Below, piece after piece: positions 36,934 through 47,149 of a stretch of DNA of 64,000 nt. This stretch comes from Paratrimastix pyriformis (taxonomy: Eukaryota > Preaxostyla > Paratrimastigidae). Position 1 is the first letter of the stretch. Every line of letters starts with the position of its first letter. The notes beneath the pieces are model-generated. The model worked only from the letters and a program-made list of their open reading frames with translations. It was not told the DNA's origin and did no database searches. The position numbers and the translations under genes were made by a program. The stretch lies in assembly GCA_027972325.1 (NCBI GenBank), contig JAPMOS010000007.1:801001-865000 (forward strand), written 5' to 3'.

Positions 36934-39900
36934 ATGCAGCGTGTCGAGGAACCGTGTCGTCAAAGCACGCAGCCCATCATCGGGCCGGCCCTCTTCCAAG
37001 ACTGGAAGAACATTCGCAGGCCAACCCGGCACTCACGCCGGAGAGCCACTCGAGTCCGCACTGTGCCAAGAAGCAGCCATCCCAGAAGCAGGGGCTGAAG
37101 TTCTACTCGACGCAGGAATCGCGCGATCTCATGGTGAGCTTGGCAAAGCGCCTTGATCCAGCTCTGTCAACCATCGGCAAAATCGTGGACGCTGTTGCTG
37201 CTGGTCTATTTTTTTGCTTTCCGGCGAAGTTTATGCGACTGACCGTGCTTTTTTTTGTTTTTGGCTCGACTGTTGGTTACGAACGTTTGGTTAGGGACTT
37301 TAAAATTGGTTCGCGCCGATCCTCCGCTCGATCTTCCTGTCCACATTGCCAATCTGTCGACGGCCGACCAGACGGAAACAATCTTTGACGACAACCGGCG
37401 CCTCAAAAAAGAGGTTTGTTCCGCTATTTTAGACAGGACCGTCATTTTTTCGTCCCGTTCCAGGTTGCTCGGCTATCGGTCTGTTGGGCGCACGTTGGGC
37501 GCACATGGGCGCCGGTGACGTTCATTTTTTTTTTTTTGCGCAGGCTGCCGCGATCGCGCCTCCGGCACAAGCACAGCCGCACCCGGCTCCGTCACGGCCC
37601 AATTCCGAACCCACATTCCGTAAGATCCGCTCGCGTTCGCATCACCACCACCACCACCGCCATCATCGCCACCACCACGACCAGCACCGCGAGAGACGAA
37701 CTGGTCTGGCACATGGCGATTTTGCGTTTGGGGGGGTTCTCACCCTCCGTGATAGAGGCTCCCTCTCGTGCCGTTCCGTCGCTCCCTGCTACGGCCGTGC
37801 CCGCTCAGCCGTCGGGTCCTCCTCCTTTGCTGAGTGACGCCCCGGTCCCCCTGGTTCCAGCCACCACCGTCATCACCACCTCGGCCACAGCCACAGCCAC
37901 AGCCACAGCCACAGCCACGAATTGTCCCGGCATGGCGCCACTCGGCTCGCCCGCCTTCTCCACAATGCCCGAAATCGAGTTCACCTCGTTCACGCCCATC
38001 CTGGCCGCCCTCGTTCCGCCGCCCCTCCCGCCCCATGCCGGGGGCTCGGCCCCGGCCCCATCCGATGGGAACTGCGGGTCGGCGCCCTCTTCCACCACCT
38101 CCGCGAATACCTCCGCCCCGACAACCACGACTCCCACCACCACCACCACCACCACAGCCACAACAGCCACTGCTGTCGCTGTCCCGGTGCTCGCCACCGA
38201 CTCCGGCGGCCGCCCGGCCAACCCGCGGAGCCCCTCGAGCAGCAGCAGCAGCAGCGGGTCGTCCGACTCCTGGTCGCCGCGGCGCAGAGACACGACGGCG
38301 GCCGGCGGCGATGACCCGCGCCACTCCCCACGCTCCTCCCCGCACCGCCCCAAGCGGGCCCGCTCGCACCGGCGCCATTACCCGCACCACCGGCGGCACT
38401 ACTCGTCGCCCTCCTCCCGGTCGCGGTCGTCCTCCTCGACCAGCGGATCCTCAAGCCCCCGGCGGCCCGACGCCCACCCCACCACGGCCTCTGGGGCCGC
38501 CGCCTCCCCGGGGGTGGCGGGACCGCCACGGGAGCACCCGCTGAGCTCGCCCTCCATGGCCGGGCTGCTCGCCCTGGCCGACACGGCCACCGAGGTCGCG
38601 GCCGAGCCGCCCTCCGCGGCCACGGCTTCCGGCCCCCGGCGCGGCCGCGGCCGCCCCCGGCGCGACGCGGCGACGCCTGCCGCTGACGAGATGAGCGACA
38701 GCCACGCCGAACTGGAGGCCGCTGCCGGAGCCGGCAGCCGGGGCGGCCGCGGCGCCGAGGAGGAGGAGGAGCAATATGGAGATCATCCCCACCTGCGCCC
38801 GCGCCGGCCCCGGGCCGCCCCGGCCGGTGCGACCCCCGCTGCCGCCGCCGCCGCCTCCGCCGGGGCGGCCCCCCCCGACTCGTCGGGCCGCTATCAGACC
38901 CGCTCGCTCAGCCCCGCCACCGGCTCGCCCACCCGGGCGGCCGCCGCCTCGCCTCGAACCAGCAGCTCACCCGGCGAGAAGGGTCGCTCCTCGGCGGCCC
39001 GCCGGCGGGGCCGCCCCAGGCGTCACTCGCCACACCCGGCCACCACCCCCACCAGGCACCCGCAGCTCCCCCCGGCGTCGAGCCGCTCCCGTCGGGGCCC
39101 TCGGCCTCGCCCCCGCCCCCGCCCCCGCCCTCACACCTCCGCGCGCGCACCCCCCAGCCGCCCATCAACCTGGCCCTGCCCCGAACCCCCTCGCCCCGGG
39201 GCAGCTCCCCCTCGACCGTCTCGCCGACCCGGCCCCGGTCGGCCTCGTCGACCCCATCCTCGGCCACCCCCGCGCCTGCCCCCGCGACCCTCGTGCCGCC
39301 CCCGCTGGCCTTGGGCGGCACCGAGATCCCCGGGCCCCCGCCCTCGGCCGCCAGCCAGCAACAACAACTGCCCGCCCCCCCGACCGTCATCACTCCCTCG
39401 GCCGGGTTCCTGCCCCTGGGGCCCCCGCTGATAGGCGGGGCCCTCGTCGTGGGCACAACCACCACGGCGGGCGGGTCGGTGGTAACCACCCTCGCGCCGA
39501 CATCCCCGAGCGGGCCCGGACCATCATCAGCCCCACCCAAGGTCGGTATCCCCCCCCCCCCCCCTGTCTCCCCCGAGGTATTATCCGCATCGTCTTATGT
39601 CCCTTCCTCTTCGCCCCCCCGGCGACACCACCCGCCCTGATCATGGCTCCCCTCCCCATCGCGCCCCCCCCCCCCCCCCCCCCCACACCCCCCCCTTCGC
39701 AGCCCCCAGCCTCCACCCCCGGGCCGATCTCCCCGCTGGGCTTCCCCGACTCGGCCCCGCCCGGCTACCCGCCGCCCAACTTCTGGCTGGGCGCCTACCC
39801 ATACCCCGGCTACCCCCACCGCCCCTACCCGGGCCCCGCTCCCCACCCCCCGGCGGGCGGCCCGCCCCGGCTACCCCGGCTATCCCCGCCCTTCATGTAC

Positions 39901-41393
39901 TACGGTATGCCTCCGGGCACACAGCCCATCCCGGGCCGGGGCGGCCGGGGCCCCGCCTCGCCTGTCAAGGCACACCCCCCCGAGCGCGAGCACGTCGGGC
40001 TGCTGCCCGCGACGGCCCTGACCGCCGCCGTGATTGCCGCCCAGGCCGGGGGCCACCCCGTGGGCAACGTGCCCCGCCGGAGACCCCCGCCCCTCGTCAT
40101 GCCCAGCAGCAGCGCCGGGGCAGCGGCCGCAGCCACCACCACCACCACGGCAGGGGCCACTGCCGCACAGGCCACCACCACCACTACCACCACCACTACC
40201 ACCACTACCACTACCACAACGACTACCACAACGACTGTGACGCCCACTCCCGCAACGACCACGACCACTGCCGCCACTCATGGCCACCCCACCCCCAGCG
40301 GCGGCGGCAGCACGGACCCCCCCGCCGCCACGCACACTGCCTCTCCGCCGCCATCGGCTGAGGGCGATCGTGGCGGCGGCGGCGGCGGCGGGGGCATCAT
40401 CGGGTCCCCCGGCCATCACCCCCAGCAGGCGGCTCCCCACCCGGCCGCCGGGATCGACCGGCCCGAGGGCAGCGGCCGGCCGGCGCCCTTCTCGCCGCCC
40501 TCGCGCCACCTGACGGCCGGTGGGGCCCACCACCCCGGGTCGCGCAGCTCCCCCGCCATGCCTCTGCCGGCCCTGCACCAGGCCCCCACCATCCCGCCGA
40601 CCCTGGGCTCCCTGCAGCAGACCATCGCCGCGGTCCTGGCCTCGCCCACCAAGACGGGCCGCCCGCTGCCCCAGTCGGGTGGCGGCCCCACGCCCCCGCC
40701 GCCCTCGCCGGCCATGGTGCAGGCCGCCTCGGTGGCTGTGGCCCAGATCCTGTCCACCAGCCGGGTGGCCGAGGCCGTGTCCCCCTTGGCCGTCTCGCCG
40801 CCCCCGGGCGCGGCAGCTCCGACGGCCCTCTCGGCCCGTCCGCGGCAGCAGCAGCGCAAGGCGGCCGTGGCAAACCACCAGCCGACCTCGCCCAGCGTCA
40901 TGGCGGCCCGGCCGCATCATCTAGCCCCGCGCATCCTTACCTTCCCACCCGGGCCCGCCCACCAACAACGCCACCCGGCCCTCGGCTCGCCCTCGGACCA
41001 CCACGGCGGCCAGCCGGCCCCGGCACCTCGGCCGCCTCCTTCCGCCGCTGGTGCTGCTGCTGGTGGTGGTGCTGCAGGTCCCGCGCCTTCCATCACGGTT
41101 TATACCATGACAACGCCGGGTCCAGCCCCGATCAGCAGCCCCACGGACGCGGTCGGGCTGGTGGTGCAGCAGGGGGCCGGGGTGGTCGTCACCCAGGTGG
41201 CCCCACACCCCGGGGATGTCGACGGGCCGCCCCCTGGACCGGGCGTCAATATTCCCTCGGTGCAGCAGCTGGTCAGCACCCCAACGCAGGCCCAGACGTT
41301 CCCGCTCCCCTCGGCCCAGCAACCACCGCCGCGGACCTCACCCCAGCAACAACCACAGCAGCAGCAGCAGCGCCACCAAGAGCCCCAACCATG
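36934..41393 (+). CDS. Ser/Arg- and Pro-rich protein with AT-hook-like motifs, function unknown
   Basis: Plus-strand gene divergent from BRCA2 by 121 bp. An ATG at 36934 (MQRVEEPCRQSTQPIIGPAL) precedes coding-like segments in shifting frames: GLKFYSTQESRDLM and KRLDPALSTIGKIVDAVAAG (37090-37204), then DLPVHIANLSTADQTETIFD (37335-37400). After an intron with a T run ending GCGCAG at 37550 comes a Ser/Arg-rich part (38230-38460) with two AT-hook-like cores (GRGRPRR near 38645, RRRGRPRR near 39005). A long Pro/Thr-rich part follows, ending at TGA 41392-41394. The composition suggests a nuclear, nucleic-acid-binding protein. The frame changes between 39050 and 39600 need introns or indels I could not place. 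I do not recognise the family. Confidence 0.55.
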
Positions 41394-41653
41394 ATCAATC
41401 TACTCACCCATCCACCCTCCCACGCATATACGTATTCTTCTATCTCCTCGCTTGTTTTGTATTGTGCCGATGTTCGCTTGGCACATTCCGGGTTTTTTGT
41501 GTTTTTTTTGTGCCTCCTTCTCTGGTTTCTCTTGGCTGACCTTCTTCGCATTTGTTTCTATCTGGTCTGAAGTTTCGCCCTTGGAGAACCTTGAGACTCG
41601 GGGCGAGTTCGTTTGACAAGACACCGGTGGTGGTATCCTGGGTGAATCGCACG

Positions 41654-42232
41654 ATGACGGCTATGATGGAAGAAGCGAGAGAACTGCTCCCGGCAACCGC
41701 GCCATCCCTTTGCCCACCTGTTTACACGGCCCGTGACTATGCGAAACAGATGCTGATCGCGGGGATTCTGTTGACCATCCACAATTTCGAAGAATCGCTT
41801 GGATTTTATTGGTTCAAGTATCCGGCCTGGTTCCAGCCTCCGACCTGGTTCCCACTGGCCCCCCCGTCAAATTGGGAGATGATTACCGCCATCATTATCG
41901 TCACTGCCATCTTTTGGCTCGCGATCACCTCGGTTGCCGTGAGCAAGAAACTCGTGATCAAGCGGTTTATGCTCACTGCTTTCGTGATGGTCTTTATGAT
42001 CAATACGTGGGTCCCTCATATCCTGGGCTCCATTGTCTTTCTCACCTACTTCCCGGGGGTGGTCACTGCCGTGATCCTCTATCTCCCGGCAGCCTACCTG
42101 ATGTTCCCGAAGCTCTACAAACAATTCGAGTCTCGGAGAACCTTTTTATTTACGGCTGCAGCAGCTTTCGGCACCGCGCTTTCCTGGGTCGGCATGGCAC
42201 AGGGAATCGCGTACATCGGCTTTCACATCTGA
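41654..42232 (+). CDS. HXXEE-domain integral membrane protein
   Basis: Single uninterrupted frame of 192 aa from ATG 41654 (MTAMMEEARELLPATAPSLC). An in-frame ATG three codons on (41663) and a read-through to 41552 are alternatives. The motif IHNFEESLGFYWF near residue 41 gives the His-x-x-Glu-Glu signature of the HXXEE family. Four or five hydrophobic segments follow (IIIVTAIFWLAITSVAV, MLTAFVMVFMI, IVFLTYFPGVVTAVILYLPA, TAAAAFGTALSWVGM). The family is known mainly from bacteria and has no established reaction; the His and Glu residues suggest a membrane-embedded active site. There is no intron and no C tract, unlike its neighbours, so transfer from bacteria is plausible. It ends 26 bp from the convergent ARMC7-like gene. 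Confidence 0.8.
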   Translation: MTAMMEEARELLPATAPSLCPPVYTARDYAKQMLIAGILLTIHNFEESLGFYWFKYPAWFQPPTWFPLAPPSNWEMITAIIIVTAIFWLAITSVAVSKKLVIKRFMLTAFVMVFMINTWVPHILGSIVFLTYFPGVVTAVILYLPAAYLMFPKLYKQFESRRTFLFTAAAAFGTALSWVGMAQGIAYIGFHI

Positions 42233-42258
42233 GTGAGTTCGTTCATTCTTCCGTTGTT

Positions 42259-43585
42259 TCATCTATGTAGTCCCCCCCTTTTTTTTACTCCATCCCGCTT
42301 CCATTTTTTGTTTTCGGTTTTGTGGTGTTCCTCCATCCATCCCTGATCGGCATCAAATCCGCGGATTTTTATCTTTTCTATCCCGGATTCAAAAACAAAT
42401 GCCGTTCTCTTGAATGGGCCTCGGCAGGAGCAGGTCAGCCGAATGAAGAGCTCCTTGTGGCGTTGGAAGATTCGATTGATGGGGCGCCCCCAGCCTGCAG
42501 CGGGCCTCCTGAACATGTCGTCCAGACCGGGGGTACTGCCGACGGGCGCGCTGCGTCCTCGCAAGGAAGCGCAACACAACGACCCGCCTACCCCTTCCCA
42601 AACGCGATGCGCCCCCAGGTTGGAGGTCATCGGGGTGGTGCGGGCATGGGGATGGGGGGTGGAGGCAAAAGGCCGTTGCCGCCGTCGGGGGGCGGCGTTG
42701 GCGGGGGGAACTGCCGGGGTGGTTGTGATTGTGGCTGTGTCGCTTCCAAAGCCCATACTTCGAGCATATTCTTCAACTGAACGCAGCAGGCGCGTCTGGA
42801 CGTGGAGTAGGAGGATGGATGCGGGCCCGGCGGTTGGGCGGCATCGCCCCGGGAGTGGGTGGCGCGCAGGGGTTCGAGAACGGCCGGGAGTCCGGACAGA
42901 GCTACAATGCCAATGTGGTGAAACGGCATGGTGTGTGGCGGGACGACAGACTTTGACGGACGCGGGATCCTTGCGGACCGTGTTGGAGATATGTCAGCGT
43001 GGTCAGCAGGTGGGTGACGCTGGCACAGGCGACGGTATGTGTTGCCAGGGGGTCGGAAGCCCCGCCCATGGCAACGAGATGCCTGACCCCGGATGTGAGT
43101 GCCCGTGTGAGCACAGCGAGACCGTCGTTCCCAATGATATCGGCGTGGTTGGCAAAGTCTAAAATGAAATATCGCTTGAAGTCGCAGAAAACCCGGGTTG
43201 GACCTGGACTCAAGTTACACAGTCCGGCAACCGCTGCATGCGTGATTGAGGAAGTCATATCAACATCTGCCAAGTCAATACAGTCTTTGAAAAGATCGAT
43301 AATCCGGAGTTGGCGAACCCACTCGTAGTTGATGGGATCGTATGCAATGTTTGCTTTCAAAGGGATACAGAAATGTGGAAAAAAACACCATCAAGGACAA
43401 ACCAAGGCGACAAAGGACTGGGAGCTGGCTCTCTACGTCTTGATGAGCGAACACAATTTGAAGGGATGCAGACTGGGATCGTCCTCAGTGTTTTGAAATT
43501 TTGCGACAAGTTCTCGCAGGTAATCCGGGCGCGAAGTGCCGTATTTTCCGGTCCGTCGGGCCAGGTGCCCAGCAGAATGGAACAT
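42259..43585 (-). CDS. ARMC7: ARMC7-like armadillo-repeat protein
   Basis: ATG at 43585 (MFHSAGHLARRTGKYG). The first exon carries SRPDYLRELVAKFQNTEDDP to 43474, where an intron beginning GTCTGCATCC starts. The second exon begins near 43351 and encodes NIAYDPINYEWVRQLRIIDL, VAGLCNLSPG, DFANHADIIGNDGLAVLTRA and VTHLLTTLTYLQHG. These match the compact ARM-repeat fold of ARMC7, a protein associated with splicing complexes in animals. The end is less clear. A later segment (LLHVQTRLLRSVEEYARSMG, about 42810-42750) fits the C-terminal helix, and its frame stays open to a stop at 42259, with low-complexity sequence between. Confidence 0.7.
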
Positions 43586-43720
43586 GAAGGCGTTTGCCTG
43601 TGCCGGAAAGAGGCTCGAGCCCCGGTGATTCTCATTGGCCGGAGTCCAGCCTCTCCCTCCCCACCTGCGAAGAGTTCATCCCCAAAGAGATCCATCATAA
43701 CCACTGACCACCGTGTATTC

Positions 43721-44635
43721 TCACTGAAGTTGGGGTGGCATCGGGACTGGGATAGGTGAGGCCTCCAACGGGTTTTCCATGGTCGGCACTGTCCCTCGAG
43801 CATCGCTCCACTGAGACGCAGGAGCCGACATAGGTGGTGAAGAGGTGACTGTGGCGATCGGAGTCCCGCCCAGTGAAGATCGGGGAGATGTTGGCGGAAC
43901 TGCTGGCGGAAATCGTTCGTGGCGCATTCGGTCGAGGATCTCGCGAAAGGAGACATGAAATCGTGTGTGAAACTGGGAGAAGAGTTCGTCCTTCTGTTTT
44001 GACAGTGATAGTGAGCAGGGCCTGCGGGGGTGGCGAAATTGGACAGACACGGGCGGGAGTTTGAGCAACCTGTTTTCTGACTTCTTCAAGAGCTCCTCCG
44101 CAATGGGCTAAAAAGGCACTCAATGCCTCGCGGTTGAAGGCCTGCACCTCTCGGTTCTGGGGTGCGCAAAATGAAACGGCGGATCACAAGAAAGGGCACG
44201 GCGATTCAGACATTCCCGGATGTGTGGTTGTGGAAGGTGAAACTTTTGACTCGGCGTTCGGCATTTTGCGCGCATACCATCCCGAAATCAAGTTCACTCC
44301 GTCGCATGTGGGGTCGTTGATCGAGGTGTGTGTTGAAGATCACTCGGACGACATCCTTTTCTGGTTGGGGAAAGGATTACAGAAGACAAAAAAAGGCGGA
44401 TCAGACCAGTCCCCTCGCCACCTTCGATTGAGCTGGCAAAATTGTACAGATTTTGTGAGAGAAACCAGACTCGGTCATCCCGATAGCACTCGGTGAGTAT
44501 TTCTGCAGAATTCCAAATTGTTTGAAAGAGGACTGCCCCGGTTTCGTCGTAGACAGTGGTTCGAAGAGGTTCGCTTTCTGCCGACATAATAAATACAACC
44601 TTTGGGTGGTTGAGATTCCTCCGGCGGATGTCCAT
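43721..44635 (-). CDS. Unrecognised protein with a coiled-coil-like middle
   Basis: Likely start ATG 44635 (MDIRRRNLNHPKVVF). Visible segments are RTTVYDETGAVLFQTIWNSA and WFLSQNLYNFASS (44560-44430), then a possible exon in an uncertain frame, then NREVQAFNREALSAFLAHCG and ALEEVRKQVAQTPAR up to 44049. An intron beginning GTCTGTCC joins KDELFSQFHTRFHVSFREIL (from about 44003) and a Pro/Ser tail to the stop at 43721. The family is unknown to me. A sense C run lies just upstream (44651-44687), so an additional 5' exon is possible. Confidence 0.5.
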
Positions 44636-44687
44636 GTGCGTTCTTGTTCGGGGGGGGGGGGGGGGGGGGGGGGGGGGCCGGGGGAAG

Positions 44688-45168
44688 GAAGGAATGGGCA
44701 GGAATGAAGAATCAGAGGTGGTTCGGGGGAGGCTGTGTTTTTCAGCAGCGCGCGGGCGAGGAGAGAATGTGGGTGGGGGAAGGAGGGAGAGTGACAGCAT
44801 CAATGCATGTTCGTCACAGAGGGGCCCGCGGATTGCGTCCTTCCCACCGCTGCTGCCTCACACATAAACCAGCGCATCCTTCATCCAAAGAAAGAGAAGG
44901 TGTGGGGTGGGGCGCAATCACTTTCGAAAACAGCGGGCGAGTGTGCTAATTATCACCCACAACCTGTTGACGCAAATTAGGTTTAATCCTGAGAAGAGAT
45001 GCTCATGGCAGCCAATCGCGGGGCCGCGGGGATAGGCACGAAGGGCACCAACGGATGTGCCGTGTGGTGAGGCGACGGGGAGATGGCGCGTGCACAAGAT
45101 GGAGACGGGAAAGGAGGAGAATTGATTCTCAAAAACCCGAACGATGGAAGAGACCATCACCAGAGATT
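44688..45168. other. No gene recognised
   Basis: A G run at 44651-44687 (C run on the minus strand), then purine-rich sequence to about 44800 and mixed sequence. It probably holds an intron or 5' region of the unrecognised gene to its left and the 3' end of the small gene to its right. Confidence 0.4.
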
Positions 45169-45456
45169 TCAGCGACGACGATCAGACGACGGCTGTTGTG
45201 ATAGAAGAAGATCGACTTCCGTTATTGTGCCGGACTCATCCATCTTTAGTGCTGTGTGCCTGATTGTTTGTAGTTCGTGGGTAAATTGCTTCGAATGAAC
45301 AGCAGCAACTGAAAGTGAGACCAGGTGGGTGAGTTGACAGAGGCGCCAAATTGGCCGACCTGAAGCTATTTCCTCGGCTCGATGTAACAAATCTGCATGT
45401 TGGTTGTTCAAATCAACAATTCGCAGACGAAGCTGATCTGGACTCACGCAGGCCAT
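45169..45456 (-). CDS. Small alpha-helical protein (about 79 aa), unknown
   Basis: ATG at 45456 (MACVSPDQLRLRIVDLNNQH). The first exon runs to about 45363 (LLHRAEEIAS). An intron beginning GTCGGCC and ending TTTCAG removes about 41 bases, and the second exon reads VAAVHSKQFTHELQTIRHTA, LKMDESGTITEVDLLLSQQP, SSDRRR, stop at 45169. Charged and Leu-rich heptads suggest a short coiled coil. Its start codon is only 89 bp from the divergent phosducin-like gene. No family recognised. Confidence 0.6.
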   Translation of the reverse strand: MACVSPDQLRLRIVDLNNQHADLLHRAEEIASGRPIWRLCQLTHLVSLSVAAVHSKQFTHELQTIRHTALKMDESGTITEVDLLLSQQPSSDRRR

Positions 45457-45545
45457 CCACCAAAATTCAAAAATTCAAAACCTTCGGCCTTGCCGATCGA
45501 ACCTCTGTCACGTCGGCTTTCTCTTCGGAACCGCGGCGCGCCTCG

Positions 45546-47112
45546 ATGGACGGAATCAATCCCGCCAGAGTTATGGATGGAGTTCTGCCCGTAATCGATG
45601 CTGGTACCCATTTGCGCAGGGAAGACGGCAAAATTTCGACCGAATGGCACGATATCCTCGTCAAGAAGGGCATTTGGAGAGGTCTGGTTCCAGAAAAGTA
45701 GCAGCCCATCTTTGCGGACTGCCCAGATGACTCGCACGATGACGATCGCACACCGGAGGAACGCGCGAATGCGGCGCAGGCCAAGGAATCCGAGGCGGCT
45801 CGGCAGGCTCGGCTCGACCGCCGGGACGAGGAAGACGAAGAGGAACAACCTGGAGAAGACGACGAGTTTTGCCAAGATGAAACGGAGCGTGAAATTCTCG
45901 CTCGTCTCCGGTCTGCATGATTGTCACTTCTTTCCGAACAAACCCCGCGGTCACTTCCTCCCCGGCTGTCCCGTAAGTGAGATTCGCATGCGGGATCTGA
46001 AGGACTTTTCTGGCAAAGCCCACTTTGGGGATGTGATTCAAATTTCAAGGCCCGAGTGGACTGCCCAGGTCAGTGTGACCCCCCCTCCCGCCGGTCCCTT
46101 CTTACGTCGCACACCCCTTCAGATCAACAACGCCGGGGAGGGCATCTTCGTCCTTGTGCACCTGTATGCGGACGGGTCTATCCCCCCCCCCCCCGGTCCT
46201 TCCTACCCGGTATATCATCTGACTGCCCCCACTGTCCCCTCGCCCGCCCTCGCCTGACAGCATCCTGGAATGCGATCTGATGGACCAGTGCCTGCGCGTC
46301 CTCGCGAGGAAGGTCCGTCCGCCTCACCCCCCCCTATGTCTACCCCACCGCCCCACCCACCCCGCGCATGTTTCCGTCTGACGGCCCGGTGGATGTCCCT
46401 GTCTCTGCTTTTGCGCTTGTTCTCGCAGTTCCCGCTGCTGAAGATCGTGCGCATCCCCGCCCGGGCCGCCAGCGAGGGCTTCCCCGACTCGCGCTGCCCA
46501 CCCTGCTCCTCTACAGCAACGTCCGCACCCCCCCCCCGGCTCTGTCCGCCCCCACCCGCCAGCAATGGAATCACCCGCACTGCTTCCCTCAGGGCGCCAA
46601 GATCAAGGAGTGGGTCACGGCCCGGCCCTTCGGCGGCCAAAACATGACGGCCGACGGTCTGTCGTTCCCCCCCCCCCCCCCCCCATCCGGGCACCCATCC
46701 CACCATCCCCCCCCCCCCCTCCCATCCGGGCACCCATCCCACCATCCCCCCCCCCCCCTCCATCCGGGCACCCATCCCACCATCCCCCCCCCCCCCCCAT
46801 CCGGGCACCCATCCGGGCACCCATCCCACCATCCCCCCCCCCAACGGGCGCTGCCGCCTGAGGCGGCGAAAGGTGATGTCGACGGGCATGATATCAAATT
46901 TTAAAATTCAAATTCAAATCATTCAAATTGATTTGGTTCATCCTCCCGCGGGGTTCTGTCGGCTCTGCTCCGCTCCGCTCTCGTTATGCAGACCTGGGTG
47001 GGCCCTGGCCGAGCAGAAGGCCGTCCAGACGGACCTGGAGGAGGCCCCCACGCGGTCGAGCGGATGGAGGGCGAGTTCCAGACGCGCCTCAGGTGAGGGA
47101 CCGATTTTTTGA
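45546..47112 (+). CDS. PDCL3: Phosducin-like protein (PDCL3/PLP2 type)
   Basis: Exons approximately 45546-45681, 45727-45910, 45978-46068, 46123-46175, 46261-46312, 46429-46520, 46593-46656 and at least one more, ending near 47112. Landmarks: ISTEWHDILVKKGIWR; acidic DDEFCQDETEREILARLR; MRDLKDFSGKAHFGDVIQIS; the thioredoxin-like fold INNAGEGIFVLVHLYADG, ILECDLMDQCLRVLARK, FPLLKIVRIPARAASEGFPD and GAKIKEWVTARPFGGQNMTA; and near the end WALAEQKAVQTDLEEAPT. PLP2 proteins act with the CCT chaperonin in folding actin and tubulin. Introns begin GTCTGG, GTCTGC, GTCAGT, GTCTAT, GTCCGT, GTCCGC and GTCTGT. One base appears to be missing near 46493, where SRLPTLLLYSN is expected. Confidence 0.85.
46676..46845. 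repeat. Repeats of ATCCGGGCACCCATCCCACC with C runs
   Basis: Four or five copies separated by C homopolymers, in an intron of the phosducin-like gene right after a GTCTGT donor. Confidence 0.9.
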
Positions 47113-47149
47113 AAATTTAAATTTCGGGCTTTTGCGCATCCAACCCCGG

